Assembly (NCBI GenBank): GCA_963731625.1
Contig: CAVSWH010000004.1
Location: 372,001 to 436,000 of the forward strand
Length of the DNA stretch: 64,000 nucleotides
DNA from: PALSA-555 sp963731625
Lineage (GTDB): Bacteria > Actinomycetota > Acidimicrobiia > IMCC26256 > PALSA-555
Direction of reading: 5' to 3'
A program made the position numbers and the translations under genes. Each line of letters opens with the position of its first letter. Positions within the stretch are counted from its first letter, which is position 1. Below are positions 55,535 through 63,933 of this stretch, piece by piece. Below the pieces are notes generated by a model that searched no databases, had not been told where the DNA came from, and saw only the letters and a list, made by a program, of their open reading frames with translations.

Positions 55535-56470
55535 ATGGGGTTGCTCGACGGCAAGGTGGCGGTGGTGACCGGCGCCGGCAACGGCGTGGGCCGCGGCGAG
55601 GCGATCCTGCTCGCCGACCACGGCGCCAAAGTCGTCGTCAACGACCTGGGCGGCTCCGTGACGGGCGACGGCGCGGACCAGAAGGTCGCCGACCAGGTCG
55701 TCGACGTGATCAAGGGCCGCGGCGGCGACGCCGTCGCGAACTACGACAGCGTCGCCGACTTCGAGGGTGCGAAGCGCATCATCGACACGGCGGTCAGCTC
55801 GTTCGGCTCGCTGGACGTGCTCGTCAACAACGCCGGGGTCCTGCGTGACCGGATGATGTTCACGATGTCACCCGAGGACTTCGACACCGTCCTGAAGGTC
55901 CATCTCTACGGCGCGTGGAACACCATGCACCACGCGTCCGTCTACTGGCGCGGCGAGTCGAAAGAGGGCCGCCAGCCCAGCGCCTCCATCGTCAACACGG
56001 TGTCGAGCGCCGGCCTGCAGGGCCAGGCGAGCCAGATCAACTACGGCGCGGCGAAGGCGGGCATCGCGGCGATGACCATCATCGCCAGCCTCGAGCTCTC
56101 GCGCTACGGCGTGCGGGCGAACTGCATCGGCCCGGGCGGGTTCACCCGCATGGTCGGGCAGGCCCGCTCCGACATCGTGGTGAAGAACCCCGAGGAGTAC
56201 GACAGCTTCGACGCCATGAACCCCGGGAACTCGGCGCCGGCGGTCGTGTGGCTCGCCTCCGACGACTCGAAGCCGGTCACCGGTCAGGTCCTGCGGATGG
56301 TCGGCAACTCGCTGTGCCTCTACGAGCCGTGGCGGATGGGCGAGGAGTTCTTCTCCACCGACCAGGAAGGCAAGCCCACCCAGTGGGACCCCGCCCAAGT
56401 CGGCCACATCCTCGGCCGCTACGCCTTCCACACGGCGAACCCCGGCATCGACGCCCAGCGGCGGCGCTAG
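55535..56470 (+). CDS. SDR, (3R)-hydroxyacyl-CoA dehydrogenase-like
   Basis: This 311-residue SDR resembles the dehydrogenase domain of peroxisomal multifunctional enzyme 2: LDGKVAVVTGAGNGVGRGEA, VVVNDLGGSVTGDG, NNAGVLRDRMMFTMSPEDFD, NTVSSAGLQGQ, NYGAAKAG, with an extended C-terminal part (ALYEPWR-like CLYEPWRMGEEFF). It would carry out a dehydrogenation step in beta-oxidation of an unusual acyl-CoA. SD-like GGAGAGGA before ATG 55535; transcription is probably repressed through site 2. Confidence 0.92.
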   Translation: MGLLDGKVAVVTGAGNGVGRGEAILLADHGAKVVVNDLGGSVTGDGADQKVADQVVDVIKGRGGDAVANYDSVADFEGAKRIIDTAVSSFGSLDVLVNNAGVLRDRMMFTMSPEDFDTVLKVHLYGAWNTMHHASVYWRGESKEGRQPSASIVNTVSSAGLQGQASQINYGAAKAGIAAMTIIASLELSRYGVRANCIGPGGFTRMVGQARSDIVVKNPEEYDSFDAMNPGNSAPAVVWLASDDSKPVTGQVLRMVGNSLCLYEPWRMGEEFFSTDQEGKPTQWDPAQVGHILGRYAFHTANPGIDAQRRR

Positions 56471-56480
56471 CCGACCGGCG

Positions 56481-57317
56481 ATGGGCACGTTTCCCGACTA
56501 CGCCACCCTGGCGTACGAGGAGCGCGACGGCGTCGCCTGGGTGACGCTGAACCGCCCCGAGCGCCACAACGCCTTCAACTCGCTGATGCAGCGCGAGCTG
56601 CACGACTGCTGGCGGACCCTGCGCTGGCGGGAGTCGGTCCGCTGCGTCGTGCTGACCGGCGCGGGCGAGAAGGCGTTCTGCACCGGCATCGACCGGATGG
56701 AGCAGATGGGCGGCGACACCGACGACAGCACCGACGAGAACGTCGTGGGCTCACGCGGTGGCACGCCGTTCCACTTCAACGACCCGGGCGACAACGTCGG
56801 CCCGAAGAGCTCCGATCTGTGGAAGCCCGTGATCGCCGCGGTGAACGGCATGGCCTGCGGCGGCGCCTTCTACATGCTCGGCGAGGTCGAGTTCATCATC
56901 GCCGCCGAGCACGCGACGTTCTTCGACCCGCACGTCACCTACGGGATGACGGCGGCGTTCGAGCCGATCCACATGCACGATCGCATGCCCTTCGGCGAGA
57001 TCATGCGCCTGTCACTGCTCGGCAACTACGAGCGGCTCTCCGCGCAGCGAGCGTACGAGATCGGGCTCGTCTCCCAGGTCGTGCCGGCCGGCGACCTGCA
57101 CGACGCCGCGGCCTGGGCCGCGGGCGTGATCGCCGCGCAGCCCCAGCTCGCCGTGCAAGGGACCGTGCGGGCGATCTGGGCCGCCCGCGAGCTCTCGAAC
57201 CGCCAGGCCGTCGCGCTCGGCTACGCGTTCGTCGGGCTCGGGACGAACCAGGACTCGATCGCCGAGGGACAGAAGCTCTTCGAGAGCGGCACGAGGGTCG
57301 AGTGGCGGCTGCGCTGA
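56481..57317 (+). CDS. Enoyl-CoA hydratase/isomerase family protein
   Basis: This 278-residue crotonase has DGVAWVTLNRPERHNAFNS, VVLTGAGEKAFCTGIDRMEQ, AAVNGMACGGAFYMLGEVEFII and FDPHVTYGMTAAFEP. The second catalytic Glu position appears to be Tyr-Gly-Met region, so the reaction may be isomerisation or C-C cleavage rather than simple hydration. ATG 56481 lies 10 nt after the SDR gene; the thiolase-fold gene follows. Confidence 0.92.
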   Translation: MGTFPDYATLAYEERDGVAWVTLNRPERHNAFNSLMQRELHDCWRTLRWRESVRCVVLTGAGEKAFCTGIDRMEQMGGDTDDSTDENVVGSRGGTPFHFNDPGDNVGPKSSDLWKPVIAAVNGMACGGAFYMLGEVEFIIAAEHATFFDPHVTYGMTAAFEPIHMHDRMPFGEIMRLSLLGNYERLSAQRAYEIGLVSQVVPAGDLHDAAAWAAGVIAAQPQLAVQGTVRAIWAARELSNRQAVALGYAFVGLGTNQDSIAEGQKLFESGTRVEWRLR

Positions 57318-57351
57318 GCGCGGCGCCGCAGGACGCGGCGCGGAGTCGACG

Positions 57352-58506
57352 CTGAGCGGCACGTCCCCGCGCATCGCGATCGTTGGCGCGGCCCTCTCGG
57401 ACTGCGGCCGGGTCGACGACCGCACCGCGCACGAGCTGCACTACCAGGCCGCGAGCCGCGCCCTCGCCGACGCCGGGCTCACGAAGGACGACGTCGACGG
57501 CTTCGGCTCCTCGGGCACGGGGCTCCTCGCCCCGATCGAGGTCGCCGAGTACTGCGGGCTGCGGCCCCAGTGGGTCGACGGCACCGGGGTCGGCGGCAGC
57601 ACGTGGGAGTTCATGGTCGAGCACGCCGCCGAGGCGATCACCGCCGGCCACGCCTCGGTCGTCCTCCTCGCGTACGGCTCGACGGCCCGCGCCGACCTGA
57701 AGCGCCGCCGTCGCACCGCGAACCTGTCGTTCGGCGCACGCGGGCCGGTGCAGTACGAGGTCCCGTACGGGCACACGCTCATCGCCAAGTACGCCATGTC
57801 GGCACGGCGCCATATGCACGAGTTCGGCACGACGCTGGACCAGCTGGCCGAGATCGCCGTGTCGACCCGCTCCAACGCCTCGCTGAACCCCGACGCGTAC
57901 TACCAGGACCGGATCACGATCGACGACGTGCACCAGTCCCGGCTCATCGCCGAGCCCCTCACCAAGCTGCACTGCTGCATCCGCAGCGACGGTGGCGGGG
58001 CCGTGGTGCTCACCAGCGAGGACCGCGCCCGCGACCTGGCGAAGCGCCCGGTGTGGGTGCTCGGCACGGGCGAGGCGATCTCGCACACCACGATGAGCGA
58101 GTGGCCGGACTTCACCGACTCGCCGGCGCGCCGGGCCGGGGCGCGCGCCTTCGCGCGAGCCGGCGTGACCCCGTCCGACATCGACTGCTGCCAGCTCTAC
58201 GACGCGTTCACGTCGATGGTGCTGCTCACCCTCGAGGGGCTCGGCTTCTGCGCGAAGGGCGACGGCGGGGCGTTCGTCGCCGACGGGCGCCTGCGCGTCG
58301 GCGGCGCGCTGCCGACGAACACCGACGGCGGTGGGCTCTCCGCGTGCCATCCCGGCATGCGCGGCATGTTCCTGCTCGTCGAGGCCGTCCGTCAGCTCCG
58401 CGGGGAGGCCGGCGCCCGTCAGGTCGACGATGCCGAGCTGTGCTGCGTGAACGGGACAGGCGGCTGGTTCTCGTCGGCGTCGACCGCGATCCTCGGCATC
58501 GACTGA
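57352..58506 (+). CDS. Thiolase-superfamily protein (lipid-transfer type), no nucleophilic Cys, apparent CTG start
   Basis: This 384-residue protein reads SGTSPRIAIVGAALSDCGRV at the start, ALADAGLTKDDVDGFGSSG, GTGVGGSTWEFMVEHAAEAI, ADLKRRRRTANLSFG and NTDGGGLSACHPGMRGMFLLVEA. The position of the thiolase nucleophile is Gly (GVGGST), as in its paralogue at 47775. The family N-terminus begins upstream of any ATG, GTG or TTG (first is ATG 57613). CTG 57352 with GGAG 6 nt before it is the best start. No DUF35 gene is adjacent. Confidence 0.88.
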   Translation: MSGTSPRIAIVGAALSDCGRVDDRTAHELHYQAASRALADAGLTKDDVDGFGSSGTGLLAPIEVAEYCGLRPQWVDGTGVGGSTWEFMVEHAAEAITAGHASVVLLAYGSTARADLKRRRRTANLSFGARGPVQYEVPYGHTLIAKYAMSARRHMHEFGTTLDQLAEIAVSTRSNASLNPDAYYQDRITIDDVHQSRLIAEPLTKLHCCIRSDGGGAVVLTSEDRARDLAKRPVWVLGTGEAISHTTMSEWPDFTDSPARRAGARAFARAGVTPSDIDCCQLYDAFTSMVLLTLEGLGFCAKGDGGAFVADGRLRVGGALPTNTDGGGLSACHPGMRGMFLLVEAVRQLRGEAGARQVDDAELCCVNGTGGWFSSASTAILGID

Positions 58507-58508
58507 CC

Positions 58509-59147
58509 TCAGGCGGCCGGGACCGCCGCACCGAAGAAGCCCCGGTGCACGACCGTGGTGAGCGTGTCCAGCGCCTCGTCGTCAGCGGGGATGCGTCCCG
58601 ACGCCACGCCGTAGCTGAAACGCTCGAGCATCGCCATGAGCGCCCCGACGGTGGCGCGCTCCCCCGCTGCCACGCGCCGGCCGCCCTCGCGCATGCGCAG
58701 GGCCAGCCGGTCGCCGATGGCGGTGAACGCCCGCACCCCGAGGCGGTCGACGTGCCGGTCGCCGACCTGGTCTTCCATCCAGGCACGGATCACCGGCCCG
58801 TAGTGACGGTAGATGTCGAGGAAGCGGCGGAGGAACCGCTGCAGCTCGGCGCGCCCGTCGGCGTCGGGACCGATGGGGCCGACGTCCGAGGCGAGGTCGG
58901 TGAGGCGGTGGGCGCAGTCGACGGCGAGCGCGCGCAGGAGGTCCTCTTTGTTGGCGAAGTACAGGTAGAAGGTGCCGTGCGAGGTGCGCGCGGCCCGCAC
59001 GACGTCGTCGACGCGCGCCGCGTGGTAGCCGCGCCGGGCGAACACCCGCAGCCCGGCGTCGAGGAGGCGCCGCAGCGTCCGTCGCCCCTGCGCGCGGAGC
59101 TCCCGCCGCTCGGCGGGGCGGCCGGGCTGGGACGCCTCGTGCGTCAC
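58509..59147 (-). CDS. TetR family transcriptional regulator
   Basis: This protein (212 residues from GTG 59147) has a TetR HTH: RRTLRRLLDAGLRVFARRGY, RVDDVVRAARTSHGTFYLYF, ANKEDLLRAL. The C-terminal domain has long helices for ligand binding and dimerisation. It may start further upstream at ATG 59234, giving 241 residues, but that start would share bases with the fadD-like ATG. It is a candidate repressor for the palindromes at 51699 and 55492; acyl-CoA effectors are typical. Confidence 0.9.
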   Translation of the reverse strand: MTHEASQPGRPAERRELRAQGRRTLRRLLDAGLRVFARRGYHAARVDDVVRAARTSHGTFYLYFANKEDLLRALAVDCAHRLTDLASDVGPIGPDADGRAELQRFLRRFLDIYRHYGPVIRAWMEDQVGDRHVDRLGVRAFTAIGDRLALRMREGGRRVAAGERATVGALMAMLERFSYGVASGRIPADDEALDTLTTVVHRGFFGAAVPAA

Positions 59148-59232
59148 CGACTTGTACGCTTCGTCGCCGTCCGCCGCCGCCGGCCCGGCGTCCGTCGTCG
59201 CGTCGTCCGGCACCGATGTTCGAGAGCGCCTC

Positions 59233-60717
59233 ATGCTCGCCGCAACCCTACGCGAAGCCGCCCGACGCTTCTCCGACCAACCGGCGGTAGTCACCGAGGC
59301 CGGCTGGTCGCTCACCTACCGCGACCTCGACCGGCTGTCCGACGAGCTCGGCGCGGGCTTCGGCACGCGCGGGCTGGGGGTCGGCGACGTGGTCGCGCTC
59401 GTGCTCCCGCCGGGTCCCGAGTATCTCGTCGCGTACCTCGCGGCGGCGAAGGTCGGGGCGATCACCGCGGGGGTGAACGACCGCCTCACGGACACGGAGC
59501 GCCAGACGGTGCTCGAGCGTGCCGCGCCGCGCCTCGTGCTCGCCGCGCCCGGCTTCGTGCCGAGCGGCTTCGACGCTGTCGAGGTCCCGCCCGCGGCCGA
59601 CGCCGGCACCCTGCACGCCGGGCTGCGCTCCGCCGGTGACGCGCCGTCGACGTTGCCCGACGACCCGGACCGCCCGGTGGCGATCGTGTTCACGTCGGGC
59701 ACAACCGGCGTGCCGAAGGGTGCCCTGTACGGCAACCGTCAGCTGCGCTGCATCACCGCGACCGACGTCGGCGACACGTGGGGCGGCGGCGGGCGCAGCT
59801 TCACCGGCACGTCCTTCGCCCACCTCGGCTTCATGACCAAGCTCGCCGGCAACCTGCAGCGCGGCGGGACGAGCTTCATCCTGACCCGCTGGAGCGCGCC
59901 GCGGGCGCTGCAGCTGCTCGCCGAGCAGCGGATGACCTCGGTCGGCGGCGTGCCGACCCAGCTCGCCCTGATGCTGCGCCAGCCCGACTTCGACGACTAC
60001 GACCTCGACAGCGTGCGGTTCATCGTCGCCGGCGGCGGTCCGATCACGCCGGGGCTGGCCGAGGAGGCCCGCACCCGTTTCGGCGCCGCGCTCGCCACCC
60101 GCTACTCGTGCACCGAGGCGGGCATCGGCCTCGGCACGGCGTTCGACGACCCGGAGGAGGACGCGGTCGTGAGCGTGGGCCGGCCCCATCCCGCCGTCGA
60201 GCTCCAGCTCCTCGACGACGACGACCGGGTCGTCCCCGACGGCGAGGTCGGCGCCGTGTGCCTGCGCTCCGCCGCCGTCATGTCGGGCTACTGGCACGAC
60301 CCGGATGCCACGGCCGCGGCGTTCACCGCCGACGGCTTCGTGCGGACCGGCGACCTCGGCTGGCTGGACGAGCGGGGCCGCCTGCGGCTCGTGGGCCGCA
60401 CGAAGGAGATGTACGTGCGCGGCGGCTACAACGTCTACCCGGTCGAGGTCGAGGCGTGCCTCTCGACGCATCCCGCGGTCGCCGCCGTCGCGGTGGTCCC
60501 GCGTCCCGACCCCGTGATGGGCGAGGTCGGCGTGGCGTTCGTCGTCCCGGACGACCCGGCACGACCACCGTCCCTCGAGACGCTGCGTGGCTACGGCGCG
60601 GACCGGCTGGCGCGCTACAAGCTGCCCGAGGACCTGCGTGTCGTGGCGGCGCTGCCGCTCACCGCGATGGACAAGGTCGACCGGCGCGCGCTCGCCCGCG
60701 AGGTCGCGAAGACGTAA
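59233..60717 (+). CDS. AMP-forming acyl-CoA synthetase (FadD-like)
   Basis: This 494-residue adenylate-forming enzyme has VFTSGTTGVPKGALYGN (P-loop-like motif), YSCTEAGIGLG, GYWHDPDATAAAF, RTGDLGWLDERGRL, KEMYVRGGYNVYPVEVEACL and the catalytic Lys in LTAMDKVDRRAL. It activates a carboxylic acid for the CoA-ester pathway next to it. ATG 59233 is divergent from the TetR gene. Confidence 0.93.
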   Translation: MLAATLREAARRFSDQPAVVTEAGWSLTYRDLDRLSDELGAGFGTRGLGVGDVVALVLPPGPEYLVAYLAAAKVGAITAGVNDRLTDTERQTVLERAAPRLVLAAPGFVPSGFDAVEVPPAADAGTLHAGLRSAGDAPSTLPDDPDRPVAIVFTSGTTGVPKGALYGNRQLRCITATDVGDTWGGGGRSFTGTSFAHLGFMTKLAGNLQRGGTSFILTRWSAPRALQLLAEQRMTSVGGVPTQLALMLRQPDFDDYDLDSVRFIVAGGGPITPGLAEEARTRFGAALATRYSCTEAGIGLGTAFDDPEEDAVVSVGRPHPAVELQLLDDDDRVVPDGEVGAVCLRSAAVMSGYWHDPDATAAAFTADGFVRTGDLGWLDERGRLRLVGRTKEMYVRGGYNVYPVEVEACLSTHPAVAAVAVVPRPDPVMGEVGVAFVVPDDPARPPSLETLRGYGADRLARYKLPEDLRVVAALPLTAMDKVDRRALAREVAKT

Positions 60718-60784
60718 GCGCCGATGCGGGGCGGCGCCGGACCGCGATGCCCCTCGGGGTAGGTCGATCGACTAGAAAGCACCG

Positions 60785-61861
60785 ATGCGCTCACGCTGGG
60801 TCGTCGTTCTCGTCGCGCTCGCTGCCATCGGCGCCGCCGCTTGTGGCGGTGGCGGCAGCGTGGCCGCCAAGAAGAAGAAGCCGGTCGTCACCACCACGAC
60901 GCCGGGGCCACCGGTCGCGCCGCTCACCGGCCTCCCCGACCCGACGGGTCAGAGCCTCACCCGGCCGGCGCTGTCCATCAAGATCGAGAACACGCCGGAA
61001 GCCCGACCCCAGACGGGGCTCGACGCGGCCGACGTCGTCTACGAGGAGATCACCGAGGCCGGGATCACCCGGTTCCTCGCCGTCTTCAACTCCACGATCC
61101 CGCCGATGGCCGGGCCGGTCCGGTCGGGTCGCATCATGGACCCGGACCTGCTCGCCCCGCTGGGCGGCATCTTCGCCTACTCCGGCGGGATCGCGCAGAC
61201 CGAGCAGGCGATCTCGGCGACGCCGGGCGTGAACGTGATCGTGGACACCGGCGCGGACCCGGCGCTCATCCGGGACAAGACGAAGGTCGCGCCGCACAAC
61301 CTGTACGCGGTCACGAACCTGCTGCTGGCCCGGGGTGGGAAGCCCGTGCCGCCCGCGCCGCTGTTCCAGTACCTGCCGGCGGGGCAGCCCTTCGCCGGAC
61401 AGGGTGTGTCGCAGTTCACCGTGCACTTCGACACCCTCTACCGCCCGACGTACACCTACGACCCGGCCTCGAACACCTGGAAGCGCAGCATCGGGCTCGC
61501 GCCGTTCATGGACACCGACAACGGGGGCAGCCAGGACGCGCCGACGAACGTGATCGTGCAGTTCGTCAGCTGCTGCCTCAACAGCCCGGAGGGCGGGAAC
61601 TACCAGACCGTCGGCAACGGTGACGTCGACGTGTTCAGCGCGGGCCGGGAGATCCAGGGCCACTGGTCGCGCAGCGTGAACACGCAGCCGATCCAGTACA
61701 CCGACTCGAACGGCAACCCGATCAAGCTCACCCCGGGCAAGACGTGGGTGGAGCTGTACCCGAACACGTTCGAGGAGGCGGGCGTCGAGACGGTGGCGAA
61801 CCCCGCGGCGACGATCGCCCCGACCACCACCACGACGACGAGGCCGAAGAAAAAGCACTAA
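60785..61861 (+). CDS. DUF3048 lipoprotein
   Basis: This 358-residue protein has a lipoprotein signal peptide (MRSRWVVVLVALAAIGAAAC, lipobox AAAC with Cys20), a Gly/Lys/Thr-rich linker, and a DUF3048 domain (SIKIENTPEARPQTGLDAAD, VYEEITEAGITRFLAVF, GPVRSGRIMD, KTWVELYP). The C-terminal tail is Thr-rich then basic (TRPKKKH). Its function is unknown; Bacillus YerB belongs to the family. TAGAAA at 60773-60778 lies 6 nt before the ATG, so it may be leaderless. Confidence 0.92.
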   Translation: MRSRWVVVLVALAAIGAAACGGGGSVAAKKKKPVVTTTTPGPPVAPLTGLPDPTGQSLTRPALSIKIENTPEARPQTGLDAADVVYEEITEAGITRFLAVFNSTIPPMAGPVRSGRIMDPDLLAPLGGIFAYSGGIAQTEQAISATPGVNVIVDTGADPALIRDKTKVAPHNLYAVTNLLLARGGKPVPPAPLFQYLPAGQPFAGQGVSQFTVHFDTLYRPTYTYDPASNTWKRSIGLAPFMDTDNGGSQDAPTNVIVQFVSCCLNSPEGGNYQTVGNGDVDVFSAGREIQGHWSRSVNTQPIQYTDSNGNPIKLTPGKTWVELYPNTFEEAGVETVANPAATIAPTTTTTTRPKKKH

Positions 61862-62102
61862 GGCGACGTCCGGGCCGTGACCCTCGTCATACCGGACGCC
61901 TGGATCCCCTTCGTCGTCGCCGCCGCAGCTTCCAGAGTCTCCGCGCACTGCGACGCCGCCCTGCCGCGGCGTCGCGTGCGCTCCCGACCGGGGCCTTCGA
62001 CGCGGCGGTCGTCGCAGGGCGATCGGCGCCGCGCTCGTGCTCGTCGGTGCGCTCGCCGTGCTCCCAGCGCTCGTCCGCCTCCTCGCCAGGCGGCTGGTCG
62101 GT
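61862..62102. other. Gene-free stretch with a possible membrane-protein remnant
   Basis: Between DUF3048 and the structured element no convincing complete gene is found. In the plus strand LPTGAFDAAVVAGR in one frame is followed by AIGAALVLVGALAVLPALV and LARRLVGPG-stop (62108-62110) in another. This looks like the end of a one-helix membrane protein broken by a frameshift. The upstream part is arginine-rich shadow reading. Confidence 0.3.
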
Positions 62103-62257
62103 CCTGGGTAGTGGGTCACTCTCGGCCCTCTGCGTACATTCGGCTTTACGTCGGCAGCCCGAGGGCAGTTTCACGCTCCCTCCTACCGAGGGACCGACGG
62201 CTTTCGCACCTTGAGGGTAGAGCTCGGGTGAGACAGTCCAAACTGATCCACTCCAGG
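62103..62257 (-). ncRNA. Conserved structured element, copy B (candidate RNA or MITE)
   Basis: This 155-nt element on the minus strand is closed by CCTGG-AGTGG (62257-62248) pairing with CCACT-(AC)-CCAGG (62114-62103). Inside are the hairpins CAGT-TTGG-ACTG (near 62235-62246), CGTCGG/CCGACG (62194-62199 with 62149-62154) and CCCTC/GAGGG (62178-62182 with 62188-62192). Sequence blocks match copy A at 41036-41184. It lies downstream of the ABC permease gene on the same strand and convergent to DUF3048. A standalone RNA, a 3' UTR structure, or a MITE with terminal inverted repeats are the options. Confidence 0.5.
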
Positions 62258-62336
62258 GTCCGCGCCGACCGGGTGCCCGAGCGATCGCCAGCGCTGTCGC
62301 GGTCCTCGCGATAGGCGCGCAGCGCGCCGCCTGAGC

Positions 62337-63212
62337 TCAGTCGGCTTCGTCGACCAACCCGTAGCGGCGCCGGATGGCCCGCTCGGCGGTGCCGAAGACC
62401 AGCTCGTCGACAAGGATCCCGATCACGAGGATGACGATCATCACCGCGATGAGGCTCGTCGGCTGGGAGAACTCGCGCGCGAACTCGAGGCGCTCACCGA
62501 GCGACGTCGCGCCCGGGATCTGGACGAGCAGCTCGCCGGCGAGGAGGCTGCGCCACACGAACGCCCAGCCCTGCTTCAACCCTGCCACGAAGGCGGGCAG
62601 CGCGGCGGGGAGCACGACGTGGCGCAGCATGCCGAGGCCCCGGGCGCCCTGGACGTGGCCGGCGCGCAGCCACAGCGGCGGGATGTTGTCGATGCCGCTG
62701 ATGAGGCCGTTGGCGATGGACGGGGTGGCGCCGAGGACGACCACGAAGATGATCGCCCCGTTCGTGAGCCGGAACAGCAGGATCGCGAGCGGGAACCACG
62801 CGATCGACGGCATCGTCTGCAGGCCGGTGATGAGCGAACCGAACGCGGCGCGCAGGATCCGGCTGCGGGCCACGGCGGCGCCGAGCAGCGTGCCGAGCAC
62901 CACGGCGAGGGTGAAGCCCTCGACGGCGCGCCCGAGCGTCGTACGCGCCGCGTCCATGAGCGAGCCGAAGCTCGAGTACAGGGTGTGGAAGACAGGCTCG
63001 GGGCCGGGCAGCAAGTAGGCGGGGCGCCAGCCGGTCCACACGACGACCTGCCAGAACGCGAGGAAGATCGCCGCGGCGAGCGCCTTCGGCCAGACGTGGG
63101 ACCAGATCCGCGCCGCGCGTCGCCGGGGCGGGCGCAGCTCGAGCTCGAGCGCGTCCAGGCCCGACAGCCGGGCGTCGAGGGCGTCGGTGCTCGGCGGGCT
63201 AGTGGTCGCCAT
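62337..63212 (-). CDS. ABC transporter permease, SsuC/TauC type
   Basis: This 291-residue permease has about six membrane helices after a 45-residue cytoplasmic N-terminus. The ATPase-coupling loop is RAGHVQGARGLGMLRHVVLP, a variant of the EAA loop. FWQVVVWTGWRPAYLLPGP and TGLQTMPSIAWFPLAILLF are typical of the nitrate/sulfonate/taurine family. ATG 63212 overlaps the ATPase gene by 14 nt. The substrate-binding protein is not in the window. Confidence 0.93.
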   Translation of the reverse strand: MATTSPPSTDALDARLSGLDALELELRPPRRRAARIWSHVWPKALAAAIFLAFWQVVVWTGWRPAYLLPGPEPVFHTLYSSFGSLMDAARTTLGRAVEGFTLAVVLGTLLGAAVARSRILRAAFGSLITGLQTMPSIAWFPLAILLFRLTNGAIIFVVVLGATPSIANGLISGIDNIPPLWLRAGHVQGARGLGMLRHVVLPAALPAFVAGLKQGWAFVWRSLLAGELLVQIPGATSLGERLEFAREFSQPTSLIAVMIVILVIGILVDELVFGTAERAIRRRYGLVDEAD

Positions 63213-63933
63213 GGCGGCTGACCTCGGCGCGGAGCTGGTCGGTGATCGTGGCGGCCAGCGTCGCGACGTCCGGCGAATCGATGCGGCGGGGCCGCGCGAT
63301 AGGGACGGGGAACTCGGCGATCACGCGCCCCGGCCGGCTCGAGAGCAGCACCACCCGATCCCCCAGGCGCACAGCCTCGCGGACGTTGTGCGTCACGAAG
63401 AGGACGCTGATCCCGCTCGTCTGCCAGATCCGCTCGACCTCGTCGTGGAGGGTGTCCCGGGTCATGGCGTCGAGCGCCCCGAACGGCTCGTCCATGAGCA
63501 GCACGTCGGTGCGCTGACCCAGCGCCCGGGCGAGCGCGACGCGCTGGCGCATGCCGCCGGACAGCTCGTGGGGTCGCTTGTCGGCGAAGTCGCCGAGATG
63601 GACGAGCTCGAGCAGCTCGCGGGCCCGGGCCCGGCGCTCGGCCCGTCGCATCCCGTCGAGGCGCAGCGGCAGCTCGACGGCCCGCGCCGCGGTGAGCCAC
63701 GGGAACAGCGCGGCGTCCTGGAACATCAGGCTGGCCCGCCCGTCGACGGTGATCCGGCCGCTGCTCGGGCGGTCGAGGCCGGCGACGAGGCTCAAGAGCG
63801 TGCTCTTCCCGCACCCGGACGCCCCGAGCACGCACACGAAGCTGCCCGGCGACACGTCGAGATCGAGGTGGTCGAGGGCGCGCACGGCGCTCGCCGGATC
63901 GCCGTAGACCTTCGAGACAGCCTCCACCTGCAC
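63199..63933 (-). CDS. ABC transporter ATPase, SsuB/TauB type
   Basis: This protein (244 residues from GTG 63933) has Walker A LGASGCGKSTLL, Q-loop LMFQDAALFPWL, signature HELSGGMRQRVALARAL, Walker B DVLLMDEPFGALDA and the switch His in LFVTHN. It energises uptake with the SsuC/TauC-type permease. The frame is open upstream to the window edge (PRGAVQVEAVSKVYG), so the true start may lie beyond 64000. Confidence 0.93.
   Translation of the reverse strand: MQVEAVSKVYGDPASAVRALDHLDLDVSPGSFVCVLGASGCGKSTLLSLVAGLDRPSSGRITVDGRASLMFQDAALFPWLTAARAVELPLRLDGMRRAERRARARELLELVHLGDFADKRPHELSGGMRQRVALARALGQRTDVLLMDEPFGALDAMTRDTLHDEVERIWQTSGISVLFVTHNVREAVRLGDRVVLLSSRPGRVIAEFPVPIARPRRIDSPDVATLAATITDQLRAEVSRHGDH

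Noticed and set aside
62103..62257. Reading the repeat element as a coding fragment (QPEGSFTLPP-like in one frame, QPEASFTLPS-like in the other copy)
   Set aside because: The similarity is short, with no start, no shared stop and indels between copies. Compensatory changes in a hairpin fit RNA or DNA structure better, although coding origin is not fully excluded.
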